Positions 1 to 8,164 of a DNA stretch of 64,000 bases are shown here, piece after piece (within the stretch, counting starts at the first letter, position 1; each line of letters opens with the position of its first letter). The stretch comes from CAYUAI01 sp964442745 (lineage in GTDB: Bacteria > Pseudomonadota > Gammaproteobacteria > S012-40), in the NCBI GenBank assembly GCA_964442745.1, contig CAYUAI010000011.1, positions 1-64,000 on the forward strand. The letters run 5' to 3'. The position numbers and the translations under genes were made by a program. Below the pieces are notes generated by a model. That model was given only the letters and a program-made list of their open reading frames with translations. It was not told the origin of the DNA and did no database searches.

Positions 1-89
1 TTATGTGGGCTGTCGCCCAAGAAATTAACATACCAATAAAACAATAAGATTAAAAGATTAAAAACAAAGGAAATAGAAAAATCAATCCC

Positions 90-239
90 TTAAGGGTAAT
101 GAGATGTGAGTATGCCGTCACGGAAAGAAGAATCCTCGACGACGTTATGAGACAAGCGATCAACATCGACTTGATTCTCGCACCTAGACAGAGGCAGCTT
201 CGCGACGTACACAAGTAATGCGGTAACCAACCCGCGCAT
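90..239 (-). CDS. possible small ORF of a second integron cassette
   Basis: A 49-codon ORF starts with ATG and has a hydrophobic N-terminus (MRGLVTALLVYVAKLP) followed by a polar tail. It lies downstream of the attC-like site at 361-450 in the orientation expected for the next cassette of an array. I recognise no family. An overlapping frame is also open, so which frame is coding, if either, is uncertain. No matching attC is visible before the left edge of the window. Confidence 0.25.
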   Translation of the reverse strand: MRGLVTALLVYVAKLPLSRCENQVDVDRLSHNVVEDSSFRDGILTSHYP

Positions 240-360
240 ATCAGCATGACAACCGTCGTTTTATTTGACGCCATGCTCACTTCTGATTGTCTTTATGGAA
301 GAATAAAACCAATAAAATAATTGGTAGCGTTTCGTATTGCCTATTGACAGCGGGAAGTCA

Positions 361-450
361 TATCAACGTTGCCGATAACCGGCTATTTATACAGAGAGTA
401 GCGAAGCGGAACGGCGTATAAATGGTCGGGTTAAGCTACTTGTTAGTTGC
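361..450 (-). repeat. attC-like recombination site of an integron cassette
   Basis: Read on the minus strand just after the lipoprotein stop codon, the site begins with GCAACTAAC (442-450), passes through an imperfect inverted repeat (ACCATTTATAC near 415-425 pairing with GTATAAATAGCC near 382-393) and ends at AACGTTGATA (361-370). The opening 9-mer is the exact reverse complement of GTTAGTTGC at the start of the same cassette (847-855 on the plus strand), as expected of the outer attC core arms in a circularised cassette. The terminal core departs from the GTTRRRY consensus at two positions, so this is called attC-like. Confidence 0.6.
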
Positions 451-454
451 CGAA

Positions 455-823
455 TTATTGCACGGTGTATGTAGGTGTTGGGCCTTCTGTAAAGGCGTAA
501 TTAATAACAACCCCGTCTTTGAGTAGTATGTCTAATGTTTTTTGTGTCCCTGTTGTTTTTACGTCCATTGTAAAGACGTAGCTTTGCGCAGAGCTGGTGC
601 CGCTAGAGTGCATGTATATCCATTTTTCTTCATTAGATGAAATTACAGACTTTGTGAATGGCTCACCGAATAATTGAACCAACTGAGCGCTTGTTGTTTT
701 GCCTTTTATTATTTGGGCTACATTTTCACTAGAGAAAGACTTGCCAACAGAATAACTTGTAGATGCACAGCCTGACATCAGGATTAATAAAGCGATAATT
801 GAGGTAAATATTGTTAACTTCAT
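455..823 (-). CDS. small lipoprotein, SmpA/BamE-like fold, integron cassette gene
   Basis: This is a 122-residue secreted lipoprotein. The ATG at 823 follows a GGAG ribosome site. A hydrophobic signal (FTSIIALLILMSG) ends in a lipobox with Cys at MSGCAS. The mature part has the helix-turn-strand pattern of SmpA/OmlA (BamE-like) domains: a segment like VAQIIKGKTTSAQLVQLFG, then GEP and a W-containing strand. It sits between the core site GTTAGTTGC (847-855) and an attC-like site, so it is probably a mobile cassette gene rather than the housekeeping bamE. Its role is unknown; cassette lipoproteins of this kind are common and mostly uncharacterised. Confidence 0.7.
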   Translation of the reverse strand: MKLTIFTSIIALLILMSGCASTSYSVGKSFSSENVAQIIKGKTTSAQLVQLFGEPFTKSVISSNEEKWIYMHSSGTSSAQSYVFTMDVKTTGTQKTLDILLKDGVVINYAFTEGPTPTYTVQ

Positions 824-863
824 TTTGTTCTCCGTTTTTATTTTTTGCAACTAACATAGTATA

Positions 864-901
864 GACGTCAAAGTGACGTATTATATTACGTCACTTTGAC
901 G
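864..901. repeat. 15-bp perfect inverted repeat next to the cassette start
   Basis: CGTCAAAGTGACGTA (866-880) is followed by a 6-base spacer, TTATAT, and the exact reverse complement (887-901). It lies immediately outside the cassette boundary core (847-855), where attI or a preceding attC would be expected. It could be a folded recombination site, an operator or a hairpin terminator without a clear T tract. The function is not determined. Confidence 0.6.
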
Positions 902-1275
902 CATAATACGCATCCAGCGAAAGACCAATAAGTGCATCATTATTTATCGCCCCTCTCATCATCTCTATAAAATACCATAAAAAATCAATACATTATAAAA
1001 TAAAATGTGATTGTCTTACTTTTTTTACTGGTTGTAATCCAAGACAATAGTTGGCGTGAAAATATGTCATAGTGATGAAATATTACGGTTGAAAAACACA
1101 TCCTGGCTAGGCTGCTGTTTATTTTGTCAGAATTCCAATAAAAGCAAGGCAGGATAATGACCATTTATCCTATTCTTCTCCCTTTTTAAATCAAATTAAG
1201 GATGCTATTCGCTACAGCATGCCGTCAGAATTGCCACCAGAATAGCGAGCATCCAAAAAATCGCTCGTGGCCATA
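902..1275. other. non-coding, AT-rich stretch between cassette and integrase relic
   Basis: No convincing ORF or RNA was found here. In an intact integron this interval would hold attI, the cassette promoter and the 5' half of the integrase gene. I can read no integrase residues in it, so this part has probably decayed or been replaced. Confidence 0.4.
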
Positions 1276-1410
1276 GTTTGCGCCATTCACCTTTCTAGAG
1301 CGCGGCATGGATACATGCACAGTACAAGAACACTAGGCCATAAAGATGTTCGTGCCACATAAATTTATACTTACGTGCTCAACTGGGATAGTCAAAGAGG
1401 GACTCAATAA
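1276..1410 (+). pseudogene. intI: decayed 3' end of an integron integrase (tyrosine recombinase)
   Basis: Across three frames the plus strand reads SLRHS, then FLERGMD, TVQE, LGHKDVRAT, a stop codon, then IYTYVLNWDSQRGTQ. This is the C-terminal part of IntI-type tyrosine recombinases (HTLRHSFAT, LLERG, TVQELLGHKDV, MIYTHVLN). The catalytic Arg of LRH, the His of LGH and the Tyr of IYTYVL can still be read, but at least one single-base deletion, one further frameshift and an in-frame TAA break the gene. It is transcribed away from the cassette on the minus strand, which is the normal integron layout. A short dispersed repeat begins at its 3' end. Confidence 0.7.
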
Positions 1411-1490
1411 CTTCCCGGTTTTGCATCTCGGCTTTGTCTCGATAGCGGCTCCATGCGTTATTCTACCTCCTAAATTTTGAGTCGCCTGCT
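1406..1490. repeat. dispersed repeat, family GGAATGGGC (internal copy)
   Basis: The sequence AATAACTTCCCGGTTTTGC...GGCTTTGTCTCGATAGCGGCTCCATGCGTTATTCTACCTCC is nearly the same as 33361-33440 and, inverted, as 27652-27732. It overlaps the 3' end of the integrase relic, so it probably inserted there or arose by recombination there. Confidence 0.75.
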
Positions 1491-1783
1491 GTTGGGCGAT
1501 CACCTCCTGCATATGCAGTCATACGGAAAACTCATTTTTCACCTGTACCCTGGTTATTTTTGACCCATAGCAACAACGATCCCTCTCAAACGATTGAAAA
1601 ATTTGCATTCAAATGGATTTCCCTTGCAGCGACGGCCATGGCGGGTGGAAGTCCGAGCTTGGCAGGCGCCATCAACCCGCCGACTTCCATTCTCGGACAG
1701 CCTCCTCGATAAGCGCCGTTAGGTTGTAATGAAAACGCTCACAAAATAGTTGCTATTCCCATCGGCTCATTCCTTATTGATAG
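1491..1783. other. non-coding stretch upstream of the DUF2784 gene
   Basis: No ORF with a recognisable product was found. A G+C-rich patch at about 1630-1720 contains related inverted segments (GGCGGGTGGAAGTC near 1638 and GACTTCCA near 1682). I cannot assign it. Confidence 0.35.
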
Positions 1784-1815
1784 GGTATACTCATAAAATT
1801 GTTATCAAGTATACC
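1784..1815. promoter_or_regulatory. inverted repeat GGTATACT-N16-AGTATACC, operator-like
   Basis: Two perfect 8-bp arms, 1784-1791 and 1808-1815, sit 14 bases before the DUF2784 start codon. The position suggests a transcription-factor site or an overlapping promoter. No regulator can be named. Confidence 0.4.
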
Positions 1816-1829
1816 GCGATCATCTGCCT

Positions 1830-2222
1830 ATGCCGCCTTATCATTTGTTATCAGACTTGGTCCTCATTATTCACTTAGGATTTATTTTGTTCGTTTTACT
1901 CGGTGGTTTTTTGGCACTCCGATGGCGATGGCTAATGTGGTTGCATATCCCCAGCGTGATGTGGGCGGTATGGGTTGAAGTCATGGCTTGGATCTGTCCT
2001 TTAACCCACCTGGAGAATGCACTTCGGCAACGAGCGCAGCAGCCAACCTATGACACCAGTTTTGTCGAGCAATATCTATTACCGATCATTTATCCTGCAC
2101 AACTGACGCCGCAGATTCAATTTATTTTAGCGCTAATTGTGATTGCCATTAATCTGATGGCTTATGGGATAATGATTAAAAAAAGATCACTTCGCCAGCA
2201 AAAACCCGGCATGAGCGAATGA
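1830..2222 (+). CDS. DUF2784 family inner-membrane protein
   Basis: This 130-residue protein has about three or four membrane segments: residues 8-28, 32-55 and 95-116, plus a weaker one. The opening pattern (LLSDLVLIIHLGFILFVLLGG) followed by a WxW region and CPLTxLEN matches DUF2784, a widespread family of small membrane proteins without known function. The ATG at 1830 is the only good start. It stands alone, upstream of a tRNA gene on the same strand, with a palindrome just before it. Confidence 0.8.
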   Translation: MPPYHLLSDLVLIIHLGFILFVLLGGFLALRWRWLMWLHIPSVMWAVWVEVMAWICPLTHLENALRQRAQQPTYDTSFVEQYLLPIIYPAQLTPQIQFILALIVIAINLMAYGIMIKKRSLRQQKPGMSE

Positions 2223-2374
2223 AAAACCAGCAATCAAACCCTTTATATTCTCCTCAAAGACAGAAACTTATTTAACGATCCGATCAACAAAAGATGATAA
2301 CCCATTGTTTTCATAATATGACGGTACAATAGCGCCCACTTTCACCGCAATCACCTTACCATTCAGATAAAAAC

Positions 2375-2403
2375 TTGACATTCACATCATAAAACCCGAG
2401 AAT
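2375..2403 (+). promoter_or_regulatory. probable promoter of the tRNA-Met gene
   Basis: A perfect -35 hexamer, TTGACA (2375-2380), is followed after 17 bases by GAGAAT (2398-2403) and then a G+C-rich discriminator (TCGCGC). G+C-rich discriminators are typical of stringently controlled stable-RNA promoters. The tRNA begins 25 bases downstream. The -10 is weak. Confidence 0.5.
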
Positions 2404-2428
2404 TCGCGCTCTAAAAATCATTGCCAAT

Positions 2429-2505
2429 GGCTATGTAGCTCAGCTGGTTAGAGCACAGCATTCATAATGCTGGGGTCGGTGGTTCAAGTCCACCCATAGC
2501 CACCA
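2429..2505 (+). tRNA. tRNA-Met (CAT anticodon), elongator type
   Basis: A full cloverleaf can be drawn. The acceptor stem GGCTATG (2429-2435) pairs with CATAGCC (2495-2501), the D loop carries AGCTCAGCTGGTTAGAGC, the anticodon loop TTCATAA has anticodon CAT, and the T arm is GTGGTTCAAGTCCAC. The discriminator A and CCA are encoded. The 5' G1-C72 pair and overall similarity to E. coli metT point to elongator Met rather than initiator. A CAT tRNA read as Ile after lysidine modification is a less likely alternative. Confidence 0.95.
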
Positions 2506-2526
2506 TCTCATTTTCCCATTGATTTT

Positions 2527-3846
2527 TCAGCCCAGCTTCGATACCGGTGAAGCGAACAAATCATGCTCATCACTGTTGATAATTTCCACCTCAACAAACT
2601 CTCCCACTCGCACTCGCTGGTCAGTTTCTACCACCACTACGCCATCAATATCTGGCGCCTCTGCTGCACTTCGTCCGACAAAGCCAAAATCAGTCAAGTC
2701 ATCCACCAATACGTCCATGGTCTTGCCTATTTTTTGTTTAAGTTTATGGGTACTAATCGCTGCTTGGGCCTCCATGAAAAGTGCTAAGCGAGCTTGCTTG
2801 ACGGCTTCGGGTAATTGGTTAGGCAAGGCCTTCGCCGCCGCCCCATCGACATTGGAATAGCTAAAACATCCGACTCGATCGAGCTGTGCCTCATGCAAAA
2901 ACTCAATTAATTGCTGAAAGTCTGCTTCCGTTTCTCCAGGAAAACCAACAATAAAGGTACTTCGTATCACTAATTCAGGACAAATCTCACGCCACTGGCG
3001 GATTTGCTTTAAAGTATTATCGCTGCGTGCAGGACGCTTCATGGATTGCAATATCACCGGGCTAGCATGCTGAAAAGGTACATCTAAATAAGGTAATATC
3101 TTACCCTCGGCCATTAACGGTATCACCTCGGCCACATGAGGATAAGGATACACATAATGCAATCTTACCCAGACGTCCAATTCACCCAGCGCACGCGCCA
3201 GCTCAACAAAGCGAGTTTTTATGGGCCGCCCCTGCCAAAATCCGGTTTGATATTTAGCATCAACCCCATACGCACTGGTATCCTGAGAAATCACCAAGAG
3301 CTCTTTCACCCCACTATGAACGAGATTCTCTGCCTCTTGCATCACATCCCCAATGGGCCGGCTCACTAAATCGCCGCGCAAGCTGGGAATAATACAAAAG
3401 CTACAGCGGTGATTGCAGCCTTCGGATATTTTCAAATAGGCATAATGTGCGGGAGTTAACTTTACCCCCTGAGGCGGAATGAGGCTGGTATAAGGATCGT
3501 GTGGTGCAGGCAAGTGCTGATGTACTGCCGCCATCACCTCTTGCAAGGCGTGCGGACCGGTCACCGCCAACACTTGTGGAAATTGTTGTTTAACAATATC
3601 GCCTTTCGCCCCGAGACAGCCAGTGACAATCACCTTGCCATTTTCATCCAGTGCTTCACCAATGGTCTCTAAAGATTCTTGCACCGCCTCATCAATAAAA
3701 CCACAAGTATTAACCACAACTAAATTAGCCTTATCATAACTCGGGCTAATCTCATACCCCTCTGCCCTCAGTTGGGTAATAATTTGTTCTGAATCGACCA
3801 GCGCTTTTGGACAACCTAAGCTCACAAAACCTACTTTGTTATTCAT
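2527..3846 (-). CDS. rimO: ribosomal protein S12 methylthiotransferase RimO
   Basis: This cytoplasmic radical-SAM enzyme methylthiolates an aspartate of ribosomal protein S12. At 439 residues it has family length. The N-terminal MTTase domain has Cys12, Cys48 and Cys77 for the auxiliary cluster. The radical-SAM motif is C144-x3-C148-x2-C151 ([10 protein letters not shown]), and a C-terminal TRAM domain ends the protein. I chose the ATG at 3846, preceded by GGAGGGACGG, over an upstream extension that adds 45 unconserved residues. It faces the tRNA gene and is transcribed on its own. Confidence 0.95.
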   Translation of the reverse strand: MNNKVGFVSLGCPKALVDSEQIITQLRAEGYEISPSYDKANLVVVNTCGFIDEAVQESLETIGEALDENGKVIVTGCLGAKGDIVKQQFPQVLAVTGPHALQEVMAAVHQHLPAPHDPYTSLIPPQGVKLTPAHYAYLKISEGCNHRCSFCIIPSLRGDLVSRPIGDVMQEAENLVHSGVKELLVISQDTSAYGVDAKYQTGFWQGRPIKTRFVELARALGELDVWVRLHYVYPYPHVAEVIPLMAEGKILPYLDVPFQHASPVILQSMKRPARSDNTLKQIRQWREICPELVIRSTFIVGFPGETEADFQQLIEFLHEAQLDRVGCFSYSNVDGAAAKALPNQLPEAVKQARLALFMEAQAAISTHKLKQKIGKTMDVLVDDLTDFGFVGRSAAEAPDIDGVVVVETDQRVRVGEFVEVEIINSDEHDLFASPVSKLG

Positions 3847-4043
3847 TTCACCGTCCCTCCAACCATCATCCAACAGACCTCTATGACCAAAGCGATCAAT
3901 TATACTACAGTTGTGAAGCACTGAATAATCGAGTTTACCAAGCACGCCAACAGTATTTTTATAGGCATTGACCAAACACAAAAAAATAGCTGGATATTTA
4001 TTGCTGGACCATTAATATATTAACCATATTTGGGAGCAAATTT

Positions 4044-4607
4044 ATGATCGGTAAAAAAAATATCGTGTTTGGCTTTATTTATCTTGTCTTCACCGCCTCA
4101 CTCGGTTTGGTGATGGTTGATAAATACGGCGCCTACAATGAAGCCGTTTCACTGAAACAACAAGCGGTGGGCCGTTTGCAACAATTAAAAAGTGAAGACT
4201 TCGAAGAAGACTTAGAAGCCTTATCCGCCGAACAAATCGCCAAAGCCAATACCGATGGTATTTTATCGATCAACCAACTGATCAATGCCGAAGCCGCCAT
4301 CGACATTATCAAAGGGGGCGCGCATGCGCATGGCAATCTCGAAGCGCTGCTGAATATTGCTGTCGGTGTCATCTTATGTTTTATTATTGCCCCTCCCTTT
4401 ATCAAACAATTAATCAGCTGGATCTTTATTGTGGGCACCCTATTACATTCAGGCATGCTCTATTTAGGCCGGGTATTTTTTATGCCCTGGGCAGAAACGG
4501 TGCTCGGCACCGGTATCGGTCCGAGTCTATTACTGCTTGGATTACTGATCATTGGTATTACTGCCGCCCTTCGTTTCCAAGAAAACATCATCGACGATCG
4601 CGATTAA
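4044..4607 (+). CDS. hypothetical inner-membrane protein with a coiled segment
   Basis: This 187-residue protein has one N-terminal membrane helix (residues 7-25), an acidic helical stretch of about 75 residues likely to be outside the bilayer (LKQQAVGRLQQLKSEDFEEDLEAL), and three C-terminal membrane helices. Its stop codon is 29 bases before dtd, so the two are probably co-transcribed. GGGAG precedes the ATG. I do not recognise the family, and nothing in the sequence indicates an enzymatic function. Confidence 0.75.
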   Translation: MIGKKNIVFGFIYLVFTASLGLVMVDKYGAYNEAVSLKQQAVGRLQQLKSEDFEEDLEALSAEQIAKANTDGILSINQLINAEAAIDIIKGGAHAHGNLEALLNIAVGVILCFIIAPPFIKQLISWIFIVGTLLHSGMLYLGRVFFMPWAETVLGTGIGPSLLLLGLLIIGITAALRFQENIIDDRD

Positions 4608-4636
4608 GAAATGGGCGACGTGATGGACCAGCCAGC

Positions 4637-5077
4637 ATGATTGCACTTCTGCAGCGCGTTAGCCGCGCCAGCGTCACCGTTGATGAAAAAATCATCGGAC
4701 AAATCGAACAAGGCTTGTTGGTGCTACTCGGCATAGAAAAAAATGACAACCTGGCAATGGGTAAAAAGCTCATCGAGAAAACCTTGCGGTATCGCGTATT
4801 CGCCGATGCCAATGGCCGCATGAACAACAGCCTGATCGACATCAGCGGAGGACTGTTGCTGGTTCCCCAATTTACCCTGGTGGCAGATACCAAAAAAGGA
4901 TTACGGCCTAGCTTCTCCAGTGCCGCCGCCCCCGACGACGCCGCCCGCTTATTCCATCACATCCTCACCGTCAGTTCAACCATGTACCACAACATTGCTC
5001 AAGGACAGTTTGGTGCAGATATGCAGGTGAGTCTGACGAACGATGGCCCGGTGACTTTTTTATTGAATCAGTCTTAA
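4637..5077 (+). CDS. dtd: D-aminoacyl-tRNA deacylase
   Basis: This homodimeric cytoplasmic proofreading enzyme hydrolyses D-amino acids (and Gly mischarged on tRNA-Ala). At 146 residues it has family length. It starts with the conserved MIALLQRVSRASV strand and carries PQFTL, in the place of the usual SQFTL, and NDGPVTFLL at the C-terminus, the Gly-cisPro motif that forms the chiral selectivity filter. The SQ to PQ change in the active-site loop is a minor departure. The start at 4637 is fixed by this N-terminus; the longer upstream reading is out of family. Confidence 0.95.
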   Translation: MIALLQRVSRASVTVDEKIIGQIEQGLLVLLGIEKNDNLAMGKKLIEKTLRYRVFADANGRMNNSLIDISGGLLLVPQFTLVADTKKGLRPSFSSAAAPDDAARLFHHILTVSSTMYHNIAQGQFGADMQVSLTNDGPVTFLLNQS

Positions 5078-5205
5078 CACCAACGTCGCCTGAAGACAGT
5101 GCCACGTAATCCGGGGAAAACGCAGCCCCTCTCCGGATTCCATGCCCATTCCTTATACCTCACTTCCCAGCATTGATAGAAATATACAGCTCAAGAAAAT
5201 TTTAA

Positions 5206-5232
5206 TTGATAAATACCCCTCAGGGGTATAAA
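5206..5232 (+). promoter_or_regulatory. CsoR-type operator overlapping the copA promoter
   Basis: The palindrome ATACCCC-TCA-GGGGTAT (5213-5229) matches the G-tract inverted repeat bound by CsoR-family repressors. It lies between a TTGATA -35 candidate (5206-5211) and a TATAAA -10 candidate (5227-5232), so bound repressor would block the promoter. A CsoR-family gene is encoded at the end of the same cluster. That CsoR binds here and is released by Cu(I) is inference from the family. Confidence 0.75.
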
Positions 5233-5241
5233 CTAATTCAC

Positions 5242-7632
5242 ATGAATAGTGCGACTCGCCAATACTTGCAAAACCTCACCTTACCCATTGAAGGGATGAC
5301 CTGCGCCGCCTGCGCCAATCGCTTGGAAAAAGTACTGAACCGACTCCCCAGCACCCACGCGACAGTCAACTTCGCTTCGGAAACCGCCCATATTGAATAC
5401 GACCCAAGTGCCACCCCTAGCGATCAATTTATCAATCACGTTAAATCAACGGGTTTTCACGTACCTAACCAACACAGTCAACTAGTTATTGGAGGAATGA
5501 CCTGCGCCGCTTGCGCGATTCGTTTGGAAAAGGTGCTCAATCGAATCAATGGCGTAACAGCGCAAGTTAACTTCGCCACCGAACAAGCGACAATCGATTA
5601 TCCCGCCACCCTGGCTAGCAGTGATGTGATTATGGCCATCCAAAAAGCCGGTTTTCAAGCCCATATCCGCGAAGACAATACCCGCCTAGCCGAACAACAA
5701 CGCAAAGGTCAGGCAATCAAGCATGATTTGTTGATCTTTGTCATCGCTGTTGCATTAACCACCCCGTTCATGGTGCAAATGGTCGCGATGTTATTCGGCG
5801 TTGGAGATGAAATTTTGCCTCGCTGGATACAATGGATATTGGCCACCCCGCTGCAGTTTTGGATAGGCAAACGTTTTTACATCGGTGCCTGGAACGCATT
5901 GCGCAGTGGTGGCGCTAATATGGACGTATTAGTTGCCCTTGGTACCTCCATGGCCTATTTTTTCAGCGCCATTGTGACAATTTTCGATCTTCAACAACAT
6001 GTTTACTTTGAAGCCAGTGCCGCCATTATCACGCTCGTATTAATGGGCAAACTACTCGAATCCCACGCTAAACATAAAACCTCAGAAGCCATTGAATCGC
6101 TCATCAAACTGCAACCTAAAACAGCACGACTGTTAAAAAATGGCGAACTCATTGAAGTCAATGTGGCCGAGTTAAAACGAGCGGATATTTTCGTGGTACG
6201 CGCCGGGGAAAATGTTCCCGTTGATGGCGAAGTCATCGACGGCCAATCCAATCTCGATGAATCGTTATTAACCGGTGAAAGCATGCCGGTCACCAAGCAA
6301 ATGGGCGCCTCCGTCTATGCTGGCACGTTAAATCAACAAGGTCAGTTGCAATGCCGCGCCACCGGGGTTGGCAGCCAAACCCAATTAGCCGCCATCATTC
6401 GTTTAGTTGAGCAAGCACAAGGCTCCAAAGCCCCGATCCAACAACTGGCTGATCGCATTGCCGGCCTATTCGTCCCCATTGTGATCGCCATCAGTATCGT
6501 CACATTACTGGCCGGCTGGGGTCTACTTGGCAGTTTTACCGACGCCTTAATCAATGCCGTCGCGGTATTGGTCATCGCCTGCCCTTGCGCACTGGGACTC
6601 GCCACCCCCACCGCCATCATGGTAGGCACCGGGCGCGGCGCCCAAAATGGCCTATTAGTCAAAAATGCCACCGCCCTGGAACACGCCGAGCATATCCGCA
6701 CCTTAATTATCGATAAAACCGGCACCCTGACCGAAGGCAAGCCAAAAGTCACCGATATATGCCCAGCGACTAACGATCACACGATACCTGAGATACTCAC
6801 TATCGCAGCGACGTTAGAACAAGGCTCAGAGCATCCTCTGGCTCGCGCCATTCTCGATGATGCCAAACAACAGAAAATCACACTACAGCGAGTTGATCAC
6901 TTTTATAGTCACGTTGGCGAAGGCGTTTCTGGACAAATCGATGCTCAGGATTATTGGTTAGGTGCACCACATATTGCCCTACAACGCGGCATTTATCTCG
7001 ATCTCACCACCCTCGAACACCTACAAGAGCAAGCGAAAACCGTCATTATTTTAGCCAAAGGCACGCAAAACCTCGGCTACATTGCCATCGCCGATCAACT
7101 AAGAAAGAGCTCATTGACCGCCGTACAGCGCTTGCAACAAATGGGAATAGAGCTGGTCATGCTGACCGGCGATAACAGTAAAACAGCACAGGCCGTTGCT
7201 CAACAAGCCGGCATTAAGCAATTCGCCGCCAACCTACGCCCTCAAGATAAGGCCGATGCAGTGAATCGTTATCGCAATCAAAAAATTCATGTCGGCATGG
7301 TCGGAGACGGTATTAACGATGCACCGGCATTAGCCGCCGCCGATGTCAGCTTCGCGGTGGGTGGCGGCTCGGATGTTGCCATTGAAGCGGCAGATATCAC
7401 CTTAATGCGCAATGACCTCAACGGCGTTGCCGATGCGATTAGTTTATCCCGAGCGACCTTAAAAAAAATACGCCAGAACCTTTTCTTTGCTTTTATTTAT
7501 AACATCATCGGCATCCCACTCGCCGCCATTGGCCTGCTAAATCCAGTCATCGCCGGCGCCGCCATGGCGATGTCATCGGTATCGGTGGTCACTAACTCGC
7601 TATTATTAAAACGCTGGAAAGCAACCAAATAA
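5242..7632 (+). CDS. copA: Cu(I)-exporting P1B-type ATPase
   Basis: This 796-residue inner-membrane pump expels Cu(I) from the cytoplasm. It has two N-terminal heavy-metal-associated domains, each with GMTCAAC, then eight expected membrane helices. The TGES actuator loop, CPCALGLATP metal-binding helix, DKTGTLT phosphorylation site, SEHPLA nucleotide-binding motif and GDGINDAPAL hinge are all intact. The ATG at 5242 is chosen because the alternative TTG at 5206 lies inside the operator. The -10 box ends only 10 bases before this ATG, so the message may be nearly leaderless. It heads a copA-copZ-csoR cluster. Confidence 0.95.
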   Translation: MNSATRQYLQNLTLPIEGMTCAACANRLEKVLNRLPSTHATVNFASETAHIEYDPSATPSDQFINHVKSTGFHVPNQHSQLVIGGMTCAACAIRLEKVLNRINGVTAQVNFATEQATIDYPATLASSDVIMAIQKAGFQAHIREDNTRLAEQQRKGQAIKHDLLIFVIAVALTTPFMVQMVAMLFGVGDEILPRWIQWILATPLQFWIGKRFYIGAWNALRSGGANMDVLVALGTSMAYFFSAIVTIFDLQQHVYFEASAAIITLVLMGKLLESHAKHKTSEAIESLIKLQPKTARLLKNGELIEVNVAELKRADIFVVRAGENVPVDGEVIDGQSNLDESLLTGESMPVTKQMGASVYAGTLNQQGQLQCRATGVGSQTQLAAIIRLVEQAQGSKAPIQQLADRIAGLFVPIVIAISIVTLLAGWGLLGSFTDALINAVAVLVIACPCALGLATPTAIMVGTGRGAQNGLLVKNATALEHAEHIRTLIIDKTGTLTEGKPKVTDICPATNDHTIPEILTIAATLEQGSEHPLARAILDDAKQQKITLQRVDHFYSHVGEGVSGQIDAQDYWLGAPHIALQRGIYLDLTTLEHLQEQAKTVIILAKGTQNLGYIAIADQLRKSSLTAVQRLQQMGIELVMLTGDNSKTAQAVAQQAGIKQFAANLRPQDKADAVNRYRNQKIHVGMVGDGINDAPALAAADVSFAVGGGSDVAIEAADITLMRNDLNGVADAISLSRATLKKIRQNLFFAFIYNIIGIPLAAIGLLNPVIAGAAMAMSSVSVVTNSLLLKRWKATK

Positions 7633-7671
7633 CATCACGATACGTTTCACCACCATGATCAGGAGCAATCA

Positions 7672-7881
7672 ATGAAACAAATTACCTTAAAAATTTCGGG
7701 CATGACTTGTCATGGTTGCGTCACTAGCGTAACCAATGTATTGCAAGCCATCCCTGGGGTGAGCCAAGTCCAAGTCACACTTGAGCCCGGCGCCGCTAAC
7801 CTCACATTCGATGCAACGCAAACGAATAGTGAGGCCCTTCATCAAGCCATCCAAACGGCGGGCTTCAATGTCATCCGCTAA
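7672..7881 (+). CDS. copZ: CopZ-like copper chaperone (HMA domain)
   Basis: This 69-residue cytoplasmic protein is a single heavy-metal-associated domain. The GMTCHGC loop supplies the two Cu(I)-binding cysteines, and the ferredoxin-like beta-alpha-beta pattern follows. It probably hands Cu(I) to CopA and to the repressor. It is 39 bases after copA, with AGGAGC before the ATG, and overlaps the next gene by 14 bases, which indicates coupled translation. Confidence 0.9.
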   Translation: MKQITLKISGMTCHGCVTSVTNVLQAIPGVSQVQVTLEPGAANLTFDATQTNSEALHQAIQTAGFNVIR

Positions 7882-8164
7882 AGAAACTCACCATAAGTCG
7901 ACCATTCAACCGCGCAAAAAAGCTTTATTGAGCCGCTTAAAACGGGCCGAAGGCCAAGTACGCGGGGTCGCTAAAATGATCGAAGACGATCGTTACTGCA
8001 TCGACATACTCACGCAAATTACGGCACTTCGCTCAGCGCTTGATGCCGTCGCAATCCAGCTCATCGAAGATCACACTAAAGGTTGCGTAAAGGATTCGAT
8101 TCGCCAGGGTGACGACGCCGCCATTGATGAATTGATAACTATCGTCAAACGTTTTGCACGTTAG
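7868..8164 (+). CDS. csoR: CsoR-family (DUF156) copper-sensing repressor
   Basis: This 98-residue four-helix-bundle regulator belongs to the CsoR/RcnR family. The core carries the LLSRLKRAEGQVRG segment and the Cu(I) ligand set Cys (RYCIDIL), His and Cys (EDHTKGC), equivalent to C-H-C of Mycobacterium CsoR. The ATG at 7868 lies inside the end of the chaperone gene; longer readings run through that gene out of frame. It probably represses copA through the palindrome at 5213-5229. RcnR/FrmR-type sensors have different ligands, so copper is the best guess. Confidence 0.9.
   Translation: MSSAKETHHKSTIQPRKKALLSRLKRAEGQVRGVAKMIEDDRYCIDILTQITALRSALDAVAIQLIEDHTKGCVKDSIRQGDDAAIDELITIVKRFAR

Noticed and set aside
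50..280. 76-codon minus-strand ORF with Ser/Leu-rich translation
   Set aside because: It overlaps the better-looking 49-codon frame at 90-239. Its composition is atypical and there is no ribosome site.
2519..2860. plus-strand ORFs opposite rimO
   Set aside because: They lie antisense to a strongly conserved gene, and their composition is that of a shadow frame.
4044..4607. possible bicarbonate- or ion-channel subunit
   Set aside because: Only membrane helices and a polar helix are visible, with no motif to support a named function.
5206..5241. TTG start that would extend CopA by 12 residues
   Set aside because: The added codons cover the operator and the -10 box, so they cannot be part of the protein.
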